This document shows positions 10,519 through 22,414 of a stretch of DNA of 64,000 nt, piece after piece (the first letter of the stretch is position 1; every line of letters starts with the position of its first letter). This stretch comes from Parerythrobacter lacustris. Its GTDB lineage: Bacteria > Pseudomonadota > Alphaproteobacteria > Sphingomonadales > Sphingomonadaceae. The notes beneath the pieces are model-generated. The model had not been told where the DNA came from and did no database searches. It worked only from the letters and a program-made list of their open reading frames with translations. The stretch lies in NCBI RefSeq assembly GCF_024626475.1, contig NZ_JANKHH010000004.1:186001-250000 (forward strand). Direction: 5' to 3'. The position numbers and the translations under genes were made by a program.

Positions 10519-12504
10519 ATGACCCAGCACGCATTGGAACGGGCCTATGCTGCGCGGCAAGAGGGCGACGATGCAGGCGCTGAGGCTCTTTGCAGGACAA
10601 TGTTGCAGGGCGATCCCAAGAACTTTGCCGCGCAGAGCCTGCTGGCGGTATGCTTGGCCGAACGGGGTGAGATCGCCGATGCCCGGCCACTCGCCGAGCA
10701 AGCGGTGGCCGACGAACCTGACAACTGGCGTTTCCTGCTCAACCTGTCGGTTATCCGTGAAATCGACGGGGATTCTGGCGCGGCCCTCGATTGCGCCAGA
10801 AGTGCGACCGGTCTGGCTCCTGAGCGGTTCGAGGCGTGGGGGCGTCTTGGTGACCTTGCCGGGATGCAAGGAAAGTTCGAGGAGGCGATCCTTGCGCTCG
10901 AGCGGGCATCGGATCTCAAAGAAGACCATCCGGCCCTTGCATTGCGTCTGGCGGGCGCCGCGTTCGAAACCGGGAAGCTCGATATTTGCCAAAAGGCTAT
11001 CGACCGGTTCGAGCGGATCGTACCGGGGCATCCCGATGCCCTGCGCCTGAAAACCCACCTGTTGCGAATGCGCGGCGACCGCGCGGCGTATGGTGAAGCA
11101 GCGTCACAGTGGCTCGCTGCCGAGCCAAACGATCCTGCTGCGCGTGTTGCGCTGGCGCACGCATTGGCACAGCGGGAGGACTATGACGGCGCAGTCGAAA
11201 CCTATCGCCCGCTGGTCGAAGCCCATCCAGACGATGCGGCCCATGCCGCCGCGCTGGCGCAGTATATGCTTTGGGCCCGTGAATTCGAAACGGCGGAGCG
11301 ACTGTTCCTGCGCGCACTAGAGCTCGACCCGAAGCACGGCGACGCTGCCGCGGGGCTGGCGCGCCTGCACATCTATCGAGGGGAGATGGATAGCGCGGAG
11401 CGCTTGGCCCGCCAGGCAATCGGCGCCGATCCGGGCAATGTAGAAGGCTATGCACAGCTCGCGCTTGCGACCAACTCGGCGCTGACAGATTCGGAACTGC
11501 AAAGGTTGCGCGCCTTGGCCGATGACCCCCGGCTCGAGCCTGGGCATAGGGTAGTTGCGGGGTTCACGGCAGGCGAGGTCCATCACCGGCGCAAGGAATT
11601 TGGCGAAGCATTCGACGCATGGATAAAGGCCAACGAGTTGAAGCGAGCCAGTCCCGGCGATGTTTCTGGAATTCACTATGATCGAGAGCAGGCCGAGCAA
11701 TGGACCGACCGGCTGCGCGCGACGTTCCGCGAGGTTCCGGACCAGCGGACCTCTGCGATAACCGGCCAGCCGACACCACTGTTCGTCGTCGGCATGCCAC
11801 GCTCGGGGACGACCTTGCTCGATGTCGCACTGGCGGCACACCGCGATATCGCTTCCGGCGGCGAGCTCCCGGCGATGCCCGGCATCCTTGAACGGTTCAT
11901 GGAATGGGCGAGGGCGGAAAACTGGCTCGGCGGGCCAATACCGGAGGCGATTGCCGAGGCAATGCGCGCAGCCTATCTCTCGCAGTATGCACGCTACGGG
12001 ATCGCGGAAGCGAAATTCGTCGTCGACAAGCAGCCGCTGAACTTCCAGTCGGTCGGCCTGATCCGGCACCTCTTTCCCGCTGCCCCGATTATTCACATTC
12101 GTCGCAACCCGCTGGAAACCGGCTTTTCGATCTTCCGGAAGAATTTCACCCGATCATGGACGTTTTCGACCTCGCTGGCGGATATCGGCCATTTCTACGG
12201 CCAGTATATGCGCGTCACCGATCACTGGCGCGATATCGACGGCGACGCGTGGACCGAAGTCCGGTTCGAGACGCTTGCTGCCGGGTTTGAATCGCAAATG
12301 CGCCGTATTGTCGAGCATATCGGGCTCGAATGGGATCCAGCGTGCCTCGACTACCACAAACGGTCTGCGATCGTGACGACATTGAGTTCAACCCAGATCC
12401 GCAAGCCGCCGTCGACCGATCACATCGATTCCACTTCGCCCTATGCAGTGCAGCTCCAACCGCTAAGGCTCGCGCTCGAACGAGCGGGAGTCCGGGTTTC
12501 CTGA
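10519..12504 (+). CDS. TPR-repeat sulfotransferase
   Basis: A 661-residue fusion. About the first 370 residues are tetratricopeptide-type helical repeats (Ala/Leu/Glu-rich, 34-residue period). The remainder is a sulfotransferase domain whose PAPS 5'-phosphosulfate loop, VGMPRSGTTLLD, is near residue 424 and whose 3'-phosphate-type motif includes HIRRNPLETGFSIFRKNF. Such proteins transfer sulfate from PAPS to a protein or carbohydrate acceptor; the TPR part probably recruits it. The acceptor cannot be told from sequence. The gene stands alone between trmFO (divergent) and a YhhN-like gene. Confidence 0.8.
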   Translation: MTQHALERAYAARQEGDDAGAEALCRTMLQGDPKNFAAQSLLAVCLAERGEIADARPLAEQAVADEPDNWRFLLNLSVIREIDGDSGAALDCARSATGLAPERFEAWGRLGDLAGMQGKFEEAILALERASDLKEDHPALALRLAGAAFETGKLDICQKAIDRFERIVPGHPDALRLKTHLLRMRGDRAAYGEAASQWLAAEPNDPAARVALAHALAQREDYDGAVETYRPLVEAHPDDAAHAAALAQYMLWAREFETAERLFLRALELDPKHGDAAAGLARLHIYRGEMDSAERLARQAIGADPGNVEGYAQLALATNSALTDSELQRLRALADDPRLEPGHRVVAGFTAGEVHHRRKEFGEAFDAWIKANELKRASPGDVSGIHYDREQAEQWTDRLRATFREVPDQRTSAITGQPTPLFVVGMPRSGTTLLDVALAAHRDIASGGELPAMPGILERFMEWARAENWLGGPIPEAIAEAMRAAYLSQYARYGIAEAKFVVDKQPLNFQSVGLIRHLFPAAPIIHIRRNPLETGFSIFRKNFTRSWTFSTSLADIGHFYGQYMRVTDHWRDIDGDAWTEVRFETLAAGFESQMRRIVEHIGLEWDPACLDYHKRSAIVTTLSSTQIRKPPSTDHIDSTSPYAVQLQPLRLALERAGVRVS

Positions 12505-12583
12505 TCGGAGCAGCAAGGAGTGCCATGTTCGCCTTGAACTGACCTGCCTTCAGGTCCTAGCGGATGCGCGAGGGGAAATTTCC

Positions 12584-13249
12584 ATGTCCAGACATGCATT
12601 GGCCGAACATCGCCCGTGGCTGCTCGCGAGCCTCGCCGCATCGCTGGCCTATTATGTGGTCACTCGGGGTTGGATGCCGGGCGCGCCGATGCCCGAGCTC
12701 TATCTTGCCATCCTCAAGGGGGCCGGGGTCGGGATCCTCGCGGTCTTCGCCTGGGTGCGACATCCTGAGACCGATGCGAAGATTATCGCGCTGGTCATGG
12801 CACTTGGCGCGCTGGGTGATGCCCTGCTGGACCTTTTCTTCCAGGTCGGGGCCGGCTTCTTCCTGTTGGGTCATCTGGTCGCATGTGTATTTTATGTCAG
12901 ACACCGGAGGAGTTCCTATCGGTTCAGTCAGGTCGGCGCAGCCTTCGCGATACTCGTCATGACGCCTACGGTTTCATGGCTACTGACCAGAGACCCACTG
13001 GTCCTGCTATATTCGGTTGGTCTCGGCGCGATGGCGGCGACGGCTTGGGCGAGCCGCTTTTCGCGTTACCGGGTCGGTCTGGGCGCGGTGCTTTTCGTCA
13101 TTTCGGACTGGCTGATTTTTGCCCGGTTGGGGATTGCCGACGCAGGGCTGATCGCCGATTGGCTCGTTTGGCCAATTTACTATTCGGGGCAGTTCCTGAT
13201 CGCCACCGGGGTCATCCAGACCTTGCGCAGCGACATGGCGGACCGCTAG
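12584..13249 (+). CDS. YhhN/TMEM86-like lysoplasmalogenase-family membrane protein
   Basis: A 221-residue polytopic membrane protein with about seven or eight hydrophobic segments. The block ALGALGDALLDLFF (about residues 68-81) is typical of the YhhN family, as is the downstream LFVISDWLIFARL. Characterised relatives hydrolyse the vinyl-ether bond of lysoplasmalogens; activity here is inferred from family only. The ATG at 12584 follows an AGGGGA ribosome site. Its stop codon overlaps that of the convergent dioxygenase gene in a CTAG. Confidence 0.7.
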   Translation: MSRHALAEHRPWLLASLAASLAYYVVTRGWMPGAPMPELYLAILKGAGVGILAVFAWVRHPETDAKIIALVMALGALGDALLDLFFQVGAGFFLLGHLVACVFYVRHRRSSYRFSQVGAAFAILVMTPTVSWLLTRDPLVLLYSVGLGAMAATAWASRFSRYRVGLGAVLFVISDWLIFARLGIADAGLIADWLVWPIYYSGQFLIATGVIQTLRSDMADR

Positions 13250-14084
13250 CCGTCCCAAGCCGCGATGGTGGTGCGATGCAGTTCGCGGCGGTGGCCTTCG
13301 TAGCCGCCGCTCGCGCGATGCAGGACCGAGCGATTGTCCCACAGCACCAGCATGCCGGGTTCCCATTTGTGCCGATAGACGAATTCGTTGCGGACCTGCC
13401 ACTGGGCCAGTTCCGAAAGCAGTGCGAAAGCTTGCGGCTGATCCATGCCTTCGATGCCGATGACGTATCCCAGCGTCGAGAAAATCGCCTCCTCGCCGGT
13501 TTCGGGATGACGCCGCACGAGCGGGTGGCGCTCGACCTTGCGCGCGCTTTCGTCGGGGCGGATCGCCATCGATCGGCCCGTGTCCTTCTCGCCATAGGTG
13601 CCATCTGGCGCATAAGCGAGTTGGGCCGAATGGAGCGCCGTCAACGCCCGCAATTCGGACTTTCGGACGTCTGGCAGAGCGGCAAAGGCTGCGATCTGGT
13701 CCGCGAAAAACGTATCGCCCCCAACCGGCGGGATTTCGACGGCCAGCAGGCAGGTCCCGGCGGGTGGTTGCGGCAGAAAGCTCCAGTCGCTGTGCCAGTT
13801 CTCGGCAAACAACGGGGTCGTTTCGTCCGCCTCGCGCAGGATTGCTGCGATGTGTTCGCGCCCCTCGATCGGTGCGAAGAACGGGTCCTCGCCAAAGCCG
13901 CCCATGCGAAGGGCGAACCGTTCCAGGTCATCATCGTCCATAGACTGGTCGACGAAAGCGAGAACGCGATGCTGCAACCATGCCGTCCGAATCGCAGTGA
14001 CCGTATCCTCGTCCAGTTCGCTTGCCAGGTCGATGCCGCTGATACGCGCACCGCACGCCTGAAGGCTTGGTTCGACCTGCAGCG

Positions 14085-14088
<4 letters not shown>
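13246..14088 (-). CDS. TauD/TfdA-family Fe(II)/2-oxoglutarate dioxygenase
   Basis: A 280-residue non-heme iron dioxygenase. The iron ligands are visible as the HxD pair H99/D101 (NWHSDWSF) and a distal His in VLWDNRSVLHRASG. Arg residues in the C-terminal HRRELHRT are placed for 2-oxoglutarate binding. The family hydroxylates substrates such as taurine or aryloxyalkanoates; the substrate here is unknown. The GTG start overlaps the gyrA stop (GTGA), so it is probably read through from gyrA and translationally coupled to it. Confidence 0.85.
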
Positions 14089-16913
<2,825 letters not shown>

Positions 16914-17200
16914 AGGGGGTCTTTTCAGCTACTTCCGCAGTGCGGACAAATCAGAATGCCAATGTAGGGGAAGGGGGGGCAAACCGCCAGTTTTCAGACC
17001 GGCATGAAGGCTCGAGAAAGGGTGTTTTCCACATATGTCTGCCCCAAAGCTTAAGCCGCGCCGGATCCGGCATTCAAAACAGGTTCAGCCAGCGAAACCT
17101 AAGAGGGTTTGCAATCCGGAACGCGAAGCGGCACTAGCGCGCGTGTGAGCCGTATTCCGCCCCTCGAAGGCACGAACACCTAACAATGGGAGACACCCAA
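16914..17200. promoter_or_regulatory. Divergent intergenic region upstream of gyrA and the TPR protein gene
   Basis: About 287 bases with no convincing reading frame, between divergent genes. It must hold the gyrA promoter (minus strand) and that of the secreted TPR protein (plus strand). No clear operator or RNA structure was recognised by eye. Confidence 0.4.
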
Positions 17201-18481
17201 ATGTTTTCACTCGCCCGCATCCCTGCACGTCGTGCAGGTTCGAACATGGCGCTCGCCATCGCACTCGCCACCGGCGCCGTGGTCGGTCTCGCAGCGACCG
17301 CGCCTGCCGCTTATGCGCAAAAGCAGCCCAAATCGAACAACAGCAAGGGCTTCATCGCAGTTTACGGTCCGATCCTCGAACTGAGCAAGGCAGAGAGTCC
17401 CGACGAGGGCGCTCTTCGAGCCGGGGTCGATCAGGTGGTTGGCGCGATCGAGAATGCGGACGACCGCTATGCTGCCGGTGCCTTCGCCAACAATGTCGGC
17501 GTCGATCTTGGTGACTATGGCCTGCAGCGGAAGGGGATTACCCTGATGCTCGAAAGCGGCAAGGTTGCTCCCGATCAGGTCGCGAAGTTCCATCACACGG
17601 TCGGCCAACTCGCCTACAATGATGACGATTACGCGGCGGCGCGCGACGCATTTCAGAAGGCGCTTGAGGCCGGCTATAGCCGCAAGGACCTGTTCCCGCT
17701 CCTGGCGGACACCTATTTCCAACAAGAAGACTATGCGACCGGCCTTGCAATGTACAAGACCGAGATGGAAACCTTGACCGCCACCGGTGAGAAGCCGCCG
17801 CGGGAGTGGATCACGCGGGCGCTCGCGACCTCCTACAACAACGATCAGGCGATCCCGGCGATCGAATTCGCCACCATACTGGCGCGCGAATACCCGGCAG
17901 TGGAATCCTGGCGCGATGCGATCAACATCCAGCGAAACCTGGTGCTGATGGAAGGGCCTGAGCTGCTCGACCTGATGCGGCTTGCGGATACCGTCGGTAC
18001 AATGGATTCGGATCGCGACTATCTCGAATATGCCGATGCTGCGGATGTCCTGCGCGCGCCCGGCGAAGTGAAGCGTGTCCTGGAAAAAGGGATCGCTGCC
18101 GGCAAAGTCAGCGCCGACGAACTGGTCGTAAAGGAGACTCTGACTTCGGCAAACTCGCGGGTCGAGGACGACAAGAAGGATCTGGTCGACCTCGAGAAAG
18201 ATGCCATGGTTCCTTCCGCTACGGCATCGTTGACCACCGAAGCGGGCGACGCATTCCTTTCCTACCAGATGTACGACAAGGCGGAGGCGGCATATCAGCT
18301 CGCGCTCGGGAAGCCCGGTGTCGACGAGGCGAAGGCGAACCTGCGCCTCGGCATTGCGCAGTTGATGCTGGGCAAGAGCGAAGAGGCAAAAGCGTCGTTT
18401 GCCAAGGTCAAGGGGCAGAGGCGCCCTGTGGCAGGTCTGTGGTCGGTCTATGCCGATCAGAAGGCTTCCGCCACGATGTGA
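17201..18481 (+). CDS. Secreted TPR-repeat protein
   Basis: About 426 residues. The N-terminus is a Sec signal peptide: basic start, hydrophobic core ALAIALATGAVVGLAA and a likely cut after AAYA-Q. The mature part is alpha-helical with TPR-like spacing (for example FHHTVGQLAYNDDDYAAARDAF), so it is probably a periplasmic scaffold. The ATG at 17201 follows GGGAG by 8 bases and is preferred over the in-frame ATG at 17186. A strong intrinsic terminator follows 29 bases after the stop. No specific function is recognised. Confidence 0.75.
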   Translation: MFSLARIPARRAGSNMALAIALATGAVVGLAATAPAAYAQKQPKSNNSKGFIAVYGPILELSKAESPDEGALRAGVDQVVGAIENADDRYAAGAFANNVGVDLGDYGLQRKGITLMLESGKVAPDQVAKFHHTVGQLAYNDDDYAAARDAFQKALEAGYSRKDLFPLLADTYFQQEDYATGLAMYKTEMETLTATGEKPPREWITRALATSYNNDQAIPAIEFATILAREYPAVESWRDAINIQRNLVLMEGPELLDLMRLADTVGTMDSDRDYLEYADAADVLRAPGEVKRVLEKGIAAGKVSADELVVKETLTSANSRVEDDKKDLVDLEKDAMVPSATASLTTEAGDAFLSYQMYDKAEAAYQLALGKPGVDEAKANLRLGIAQLMLGKSEEAKASFAKVKGQRRPVAGLWSVYADQKASATM

Positions 18482-18509
18482 TCTCTTGACGAGATCGCAG
18501 TCGAATGAG

Positions 18510-18537
18510 GGGCGCGGAGGGAACTCCGCGCCCTTTT
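18510..18537 (+). terminator. Intrinsic terminator after the secreted TPR gene
   Basis: A perfect 10-bp stem (GGGCGCGGAG / CTCCGCGCCC) with a GGAA tetraloop and a TTTT tail. It lies between convergent genes and is A-poor on the other side, so it mainly serves the plus strand. Confidence 0.85.
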
Positions 18538-18541
18538 CGTT

Positions 18542-19267
18542 TCAGCGCAACCGCTTGACGTAGAGGTGGCCGTTGTCGCGCCGTTCGACCTGGTACTGGT
18601 CCAGCGCCTCGAACAGGTCCGACAGTCGCTTGTATCCATAATTGCGCGCATCGAAGCTCGACCTGTTGCTGGCAATGTTGCCGACTTCGCTCAGCGAAGC
18701 GAAACCGCCCTGGTCGCGCTTGGCGGCTTTCCAGGCCGATCCTAGCAGTTCGACCAGATCGTCTTCGACGGGCGCAACGGCGGATGTTGCTTGTGCCCTT
18801 TGCGCCGGTTGCTCATCCGCCGCTCCGGCAATCAGCGCATCGATATCGATGAAACGGGTGCAGACGGACTGGAACGCTGCGGGGGTCTTGGCCTTGCTGC
18901 CGAAGCCGTAAACGATCAACCCATCCTGCCGCAGCCGCGTGACCAAAGGGGTAAAGTCGCTGTCGGAACTCATGATCCCGAAACCGTCCACCTTGCCCTG
19001 ATACAGCAAATCGATCGCATCGATCGTCATCGCCATGTCGGTGGCGTTCTTGCCTGCGGTGAGGTCGAATTGCTGCTGAGGACGGATGCCGAACTTGTGT
19101 GTGATCTTGTCCCAGTTCTGCAGATTTCCTTTGGCGAAATTGCCATAGGCGCGCTTGATATTGACTTGGCCGAGCTCCGCCATGACGGTCAGGACCGGAT
19201 CTATCCCTTTTGGCGAGGTGTTATCCGCATCGATCAGAAGCGCGATATTCTTGTTCTGGTTGTCCAT
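18542..19267 (-). CDS. NYN-domain RNase-like protein with C-terminal OST-HTH/LOTUS-type domain
   Basis: A 241-residue LabA/DUF88-type protein. The N-terminal NYN (PIN-like) nuclease fold shows the acidic residues in ALLIDADNTSP, KNATDMAMTIDA and IMSSDSDFTPLV. About residues 165-241 form a winged-helix module like OST-HTH/LOTUS (LVELLGSAWKAAKRDQGGFASLSEVG, given here in part as LVELLGSAWKAA), ending in a typical YKRLSDLFEALD. A ribonuclease acting on structured RNA is likely from the family; targets are unknown. It is convergent with the TPR gene across a terminator. Confidence 0.8.
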   Translation of the reverse strand: MDNQNKNIALLIDADNTSPKGIDPVLTVMAELGQVNIKRAYGNFAKGNLQNWDKITHKFGIRPQQQFDLTAGKNATDMAMTIDAIDLLYQGKVDGFGIMSSDSDFTPLVTRLRQDGLIVYGFGSKAKTPAAFQSVCTRFIDIDALIAGAADEQPAQRAQATSAVAPVEDDLVELLGSAWKAAKRDQGGFASLSEVGNIASNRSSFDARNYGYKRLSDLFEALDQYQVERRDNGHLYVKRLR

Positions 19268-19306
19268 TCGGTGAGCATGGGGGACCGACCGAAACCCCGC
19301 AAGCGC

Positions 19307-19960
19307 TTATCCCGCAGGATGGAATTCGCCGTTCGCTTCATCGAGCAAGTGAAGCACCCCGTCGGCAATCGCGAAGTAGGTGCCACGCAATGCCAGCGTT
19401 CCCCGTTTCTCCTTTTCGATAACGCAGGGAAACGTCCGCAGATTGGCGAGGCTTTGTTTAACTGCAGCCAGTTCCATGGCGCGCTCGGCCTCCCGCCCGG
19501 TGGTCCCCAGTTCCCTTACAATCGGCTCGCGAGCTTCATCGAGGAGCCCGATCCAGTCGGCCACGAAGCCGCCCTGTCCCGGCTCGTTGCCGTGAAGGTC
19601 CTGTGTAAGCGCCGCCTGGCAGCCGCCACACATGCCGTGACCCATCACCATGACCTCCTTAACGCGAAGGAACTGCACCGCAAATTCAAGCGCCGCCGAG
19701 ACTCCGTGGTAACCCGGCGAAGTTTCGAAAGGCGGCACCATTGCGGCGACGTTGCGGACCACGAAAATCTCGCCCGGGTCGACATCGAAGATTTGCGCCG
19801 GATCGACCCGGCTGTCGGAACAGGCGATCACCATGACCTGAGGCGACTGCCCATCGCTGAGCGTTGCCCAGCGCTCGCGGTTGATGCTCCAGGCACCCGA
19901 GCGAAACCGGCGATATCCCTCGACAAGGCTGGCGAGGGGTGATTCGGGATTGCTATTCAT
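19307..19960 (-). CDS. Beta-class carbonic anhydrase
   Basis: A 217-residue enzyme interconverting CO2 and bicarbonate. Zinc ligands are seen in VIACSDSRVDP (Cys, and the Asp/Arg dyad) and in VMVMGHGMCGGC (His and Cys). The start at 19960 (MNSNPESPLASL) is taken because upstream sequence in the same frame, although open for another kilobase, is antisense to lipA and coq10. It is divergent from lipA with about 57 bases between them. Confidence 0.92.
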   Translation of the reverse strand: MNSNPESPLASLVEGYRRFRSGAWSINRERWATLSDGQSPQVMVIACSDSRVDPAQIFDVDPGEIFVVRNVAAMVPPFETSPGYHGVSAALEFAVQFLRVKEVMVMGHGMCGGCQAALTQDLHGNEPGQGGFVADWIGLLDEAREPIVRELGTTGREAERAMELAAVKQSLANLRTFPCVIEKEKRGTLALRGTYFAIADGVLHLLDEANGEFHPAG

Positions 19961-20017
19961 GCCTTGTCGATGCCTGTGGGCATTGCCTCTGGCAAGTGGC
20001 GCGCCTAAGTGGCCTGC

Positions 20018-20962
20018 ATGAACGACCTGTCGACAGCTCCCAGTGTGGATGGCGAACGTCCCGTACGTCAGCGCAAGCCCGACTGGATCAGGGTCAAGGC
20101 GCCCGTCAGCAAGGGCTATCACGAAACGCGCAAATTGATGCGCGATCTCAAGCTGAATACGGTGTGCGAAGAAGCGGCTTGTCCGAACATCGGCGAGTGC
20201 TGGGAAAAGAAGCACGCCACAGTGATGATCCTCGGCGATGTCTGCACCCGGGCCTGCGCGTTCTGCAACGTCAAGACCGGCATGCCGCGCATGGTCGATC
20301 CGATGGAGCCGGAGAATGTTGCGATTGCGGCGGGCCAGATGGTCCTCGAGCATATCGTCATCACCAGTGTCGACCGCGATGACCTGCCGGATGGCGGGGC
20401 AGGGCAGTTCGTCAAGGTTATCAAGGCGCTTCGGCGCGAAACGCCGGGTACGACGATCGAAATCTTGACGCCGGATTTCCGCGGCAAGATGCGAGCTGCG
20501 GTCGAGGCGATTTGCGAAGCCGGGCCGGACGTTTACAATCACAATCTCGAAACCGTGCCGCGGCTCTATCCGACGATCCGCCCCGGTGCCCGCTATTACG
20601 CATCGCTCCGACTGCTCGAAGAGGTGAAGTCGCACGATCCGCTGATCTTCACCAAATCGGGCATCATGCTGGGGCTGGGCGAAGAGCGGCTCGAGGTGCA
20701 TCAGGTGATGGACGACATGCGCTGCGCGGATGTCGACTTCATCACCATGGGCCAGTATTTGCAGCCCACCCCCCGGCACGCGAAGGTGGCGGATTTCGTC
20801 ACCCCGAAGAGTTTCGCTGCTTATGGTTCGATCGCGCGCGCGAAGGGCTTCCTTCAGGTCGCATCGAGCCCGCTGACCCGCAGCAGCTATCACGCTGGCG
20901 ACGATTTCGCCCAGATGAAATCTGCACGCGAAGCGAAGCTGGCGAAACCCGAACGGGCCTGA
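20018..20962 (+). CDS. lipA: Lipoyl synthase
   Basis: A 314-residue radical-SAM enzyme that inserts two sulfurs into octanoyl groups to make lipoyl cofactor, as used by the pyruvate dehydrogenase encoded at the left of this window. The auxiliary cluster motif [12 protein letters not shown], the radical-SAM motif CTRACAFC and the C-terminal RSSY motif ([12 protein letters not shown]) are all present. The ATG at 20018 is preferred to the GTG at 20009. The stop overlaps the next start by one base (TGATG), coupling it to the coq10-like gene. Confidence 0.97.
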   Translation: MNDLSTAPSVDGERPVRQRKPDWIRVKAPVSKGYHETRKLMRDLKLNTVCEEAACPNIGECWEKKHATVMILGDVCTRACAFCNVKTGMPRMVDPMEPENVAIAAGQMVLEHIVITSVDRDDLPDGGAGQFVKVIKALRRETPGTTIEILTPDFRGKMRAAVEAICEAGPDVYNHNLETVPRLYPTIRPGARYYASLRLLEEVKSHDPLIFTKSGIMLGLGEERLEVHQVMDDMRCADVDFITMGQYLQPTPRHAKVADFVTPKSFAAYGSIARAKGFLQVASSPLTRSSYHAGDDFAQMKSAREAKLAKPERA

Positions 20963-21423
20963 TGCCGCTGATCCACGAACATCGCCAGCTACCCTACTCG
21001 GCTGAGCAGATTTTCGACCTTGTCGCCGATGTTGCGCGTTATCCGGAGTTCTTGCCGTGGGTCGTGGCGACACGGGTTCGGGAAGACAGCGAATCCGAGA
21101 TGCTCGCCGACATGGTGGTCGGGTTCAAATCGCTGCGCGAGAAGTTCACCTCGCGGGTCGCGAAGGAGCGGCCGAACAGGATCGTCGTGCACTATGTCGA
21201 TGGCCCAATGCGCAACCTCGATAACAGCTGGTCCATCACGCCACTTGGCGATCGGAGTTGCGAAGTCGATTTCCGGGTCGAGTTTACCTTCAAGAGCCGC
21301 GTGTTCGAGGCACTGGCCGGACAGTATGTCGACCGCGCGTTTCGCAAGCTGATGGGGGCTTTCGAGGAGCGGGCAGCCGAGCTTTACGGCAGCAGCAGTT
21401 CGAGCGCGACCAGCGCGGCCTGA
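20962..21423 (+). CDS. Coq10/START-like ubiquinone-binding protein
   Basis: A 153-residue polyketide cyclase/START-like protein of the Coq10/RatA family (IFDLVADVARYPEFLPWV near the N-terminus, shown in part as ADVARYPEFLPW; VEFTFKSRVFEALAGQYVD near the end, key residues FKSR and LAGQYV). Relatives bind ubiquinone or act on ribosome association; the usual call next to lipA is a coenzyme Q-binding protein. The start overlaps the lipA stop. Its last 40 bases overlap the end of the convergent pncC gene. Confidence 0.82.
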   Translation: MPLIHEHRQLPYSAEQIFDLVADVARYPEFLPWVVATRVREDSESEMLADMVVGFKSLREKFTSRVAKERPNRIVVHYVDGPMRNLDNSWSITPLGDRSCEVDFRVEFTFKSRVFEALAGQYVDRAFRKLMGAFEERAAELYGSSSSSATSAA

Positions 21424-21884
21424 CGACGAATTTCGGCGCGTCCGAGATCGCCGAAGCGCTGCATGTCACCTTCCTGCTTGCAGTCTTCACCCTTGATCGC
21501 CCGCGCGAAAACGACCGTGCCGACCGGCTTCAGATCCGTTCCGCCCGATGGACCCGCGACCCCGCTAACGGCGACCGCGACGTCGGCCTTGCTGTGCGCC
21601 AGCGCTCCCTGCGCCATGGCCCAGGCGCAGGCGATCGACACCGCTCCGAAAGTCTCGATGATGTCGGTTGCGACACCTAGAGTTTCGACTTTCGCCTCGT
21701 TCGAATAGGTCACGAAACCCCGTTCTAGCACGGCGGACGAACCGGGAATCTCGGTAAGAGCGGCGGCGACCAGCCCGCCGGTACAGCTTTCGGCCAGGGT
21801 GACCGTGCGCCCGATTTTTGCATTCGCTTCTACGACGCGCCGCGCCAAGGCGATCACGTCAGCAGGCAGGTTGCCGTCGCTCAC
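21384..21884 (-). CDS. pncC: CinA-family nicotinamide-nucleotide amidohydrolase
   Basis: About 166 residues, the stand-alone C-terminal domain of CinA, which deamidates NMN to nicotinate mononucleotide in pyridine salvage. Family motifs are TLAESCTGGL and VSGVAGPSGGT with KPVGTVVFA. The GTG at 21884 is preferred because it overlaps the upstream stop (GTGA) behind a GGATGG ribosome site; a TTG at 21902 would add six residues. The 3' end overlaps the convergent coq10-like gene by 40 bases. Confidence 0.9.
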   Translation of the reverse strand: MSDGNLPADVIALARRVVEANAKIGRTVTLAESCTGGLVAAALTEIPGSSAVLERGFVTYSNEAKVETLGVATDIIETFGAVSIACAWAMAQGALAHSKADVAVAVSGVAGPSGGTDLKPVGTVVFARAIKGEDCKQEGDMQRFGDLGRAEIRRQAALVALELLLP

Positions 21885-22411
21885 TCGCCATCCGTCGGGC
21901 AAATGGCGATATCTTTAGACTTCGTCATCGAGGCGAGAAATGCGATCAACTCGGCCGTTCCTGTCGCCGGCAGCGGTTCCAGCAATTGCAGTCCCCGCTC
22001 GATGCGCGAACAATCCCTGGGCTTAATCTCCGCGCCGATCTTCTCGATCACGATCGCGTCGACGAAGGGGCGCAATGCGTCCTCGGGCAGGGATTGCATC
22101 AATTGCCCGAAACTCGGGTCTTCGCTGCCCGCGAACTGGCCCAGCAGGCGCAAAGCGCCGGGCCAAGCGCCATCCTGGTGCGCGGCGAATTTTGCCTTAA
22201 GCTCATCGCCCTGCAACGCGAGATAGCCGTCTGTCTGGAGCGTGGCGCTGCAACGCCCCTCAACAGCTTGCACGATCAGCGGCATCGCATAGACAATGCC
22301 GGCGGACAGGTCTGCCTGCGGCACGCATGCCTGGCCATAAGCCGCGTAGGGCTGCGAAAGCGCAATCAATCCAAGCGCGGCCCCGGCCGCCCTGCAAATT
22401 CGTCCGGACAT
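21881..22411 (-). CDS. Secreted protein of unknown function in the ispDF-pncC operon
   Basis: A 176-residue protein with a clear signal peptide (GAALGLIALSQPYAAYGQ, cut probably after AYG or YGQ). It has four cysteines in the mature part and no recognised domain. It starts 4 bases after the ispDF stop, using GGGAG inside the end of ispDF as ribosome site, and ends in a GTGA overlap with pncC. This places it firmly in that operon. I do not recognise a family; the sequence gives only a periplasmic location. Confidence 0.75.
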   Translation of the reverse strand: MSGRICRAAGAALGLIALSQPYAAYGQACVPQADLSAGIVYAMPLIVQAVEGRCSATLQTDGYLALQGDELKAKFAAHQDGAWPGALRLLGQFAGSEDPSFGQLMQSLPEDALRPFVDAIVIEKIGAEIKPRDCSRIERGLQLLEPLPATGTAELIAFLASMTKSKDIAICPTDGE

Positions 22412-22414
22412 AGT

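Noticed and set aside
19961-21073. N-terminal extension of the carbonic anhydrase frame
   Set aside because: The extra frame is antisense of lipA and coq10; the enzyme starts at 19960.
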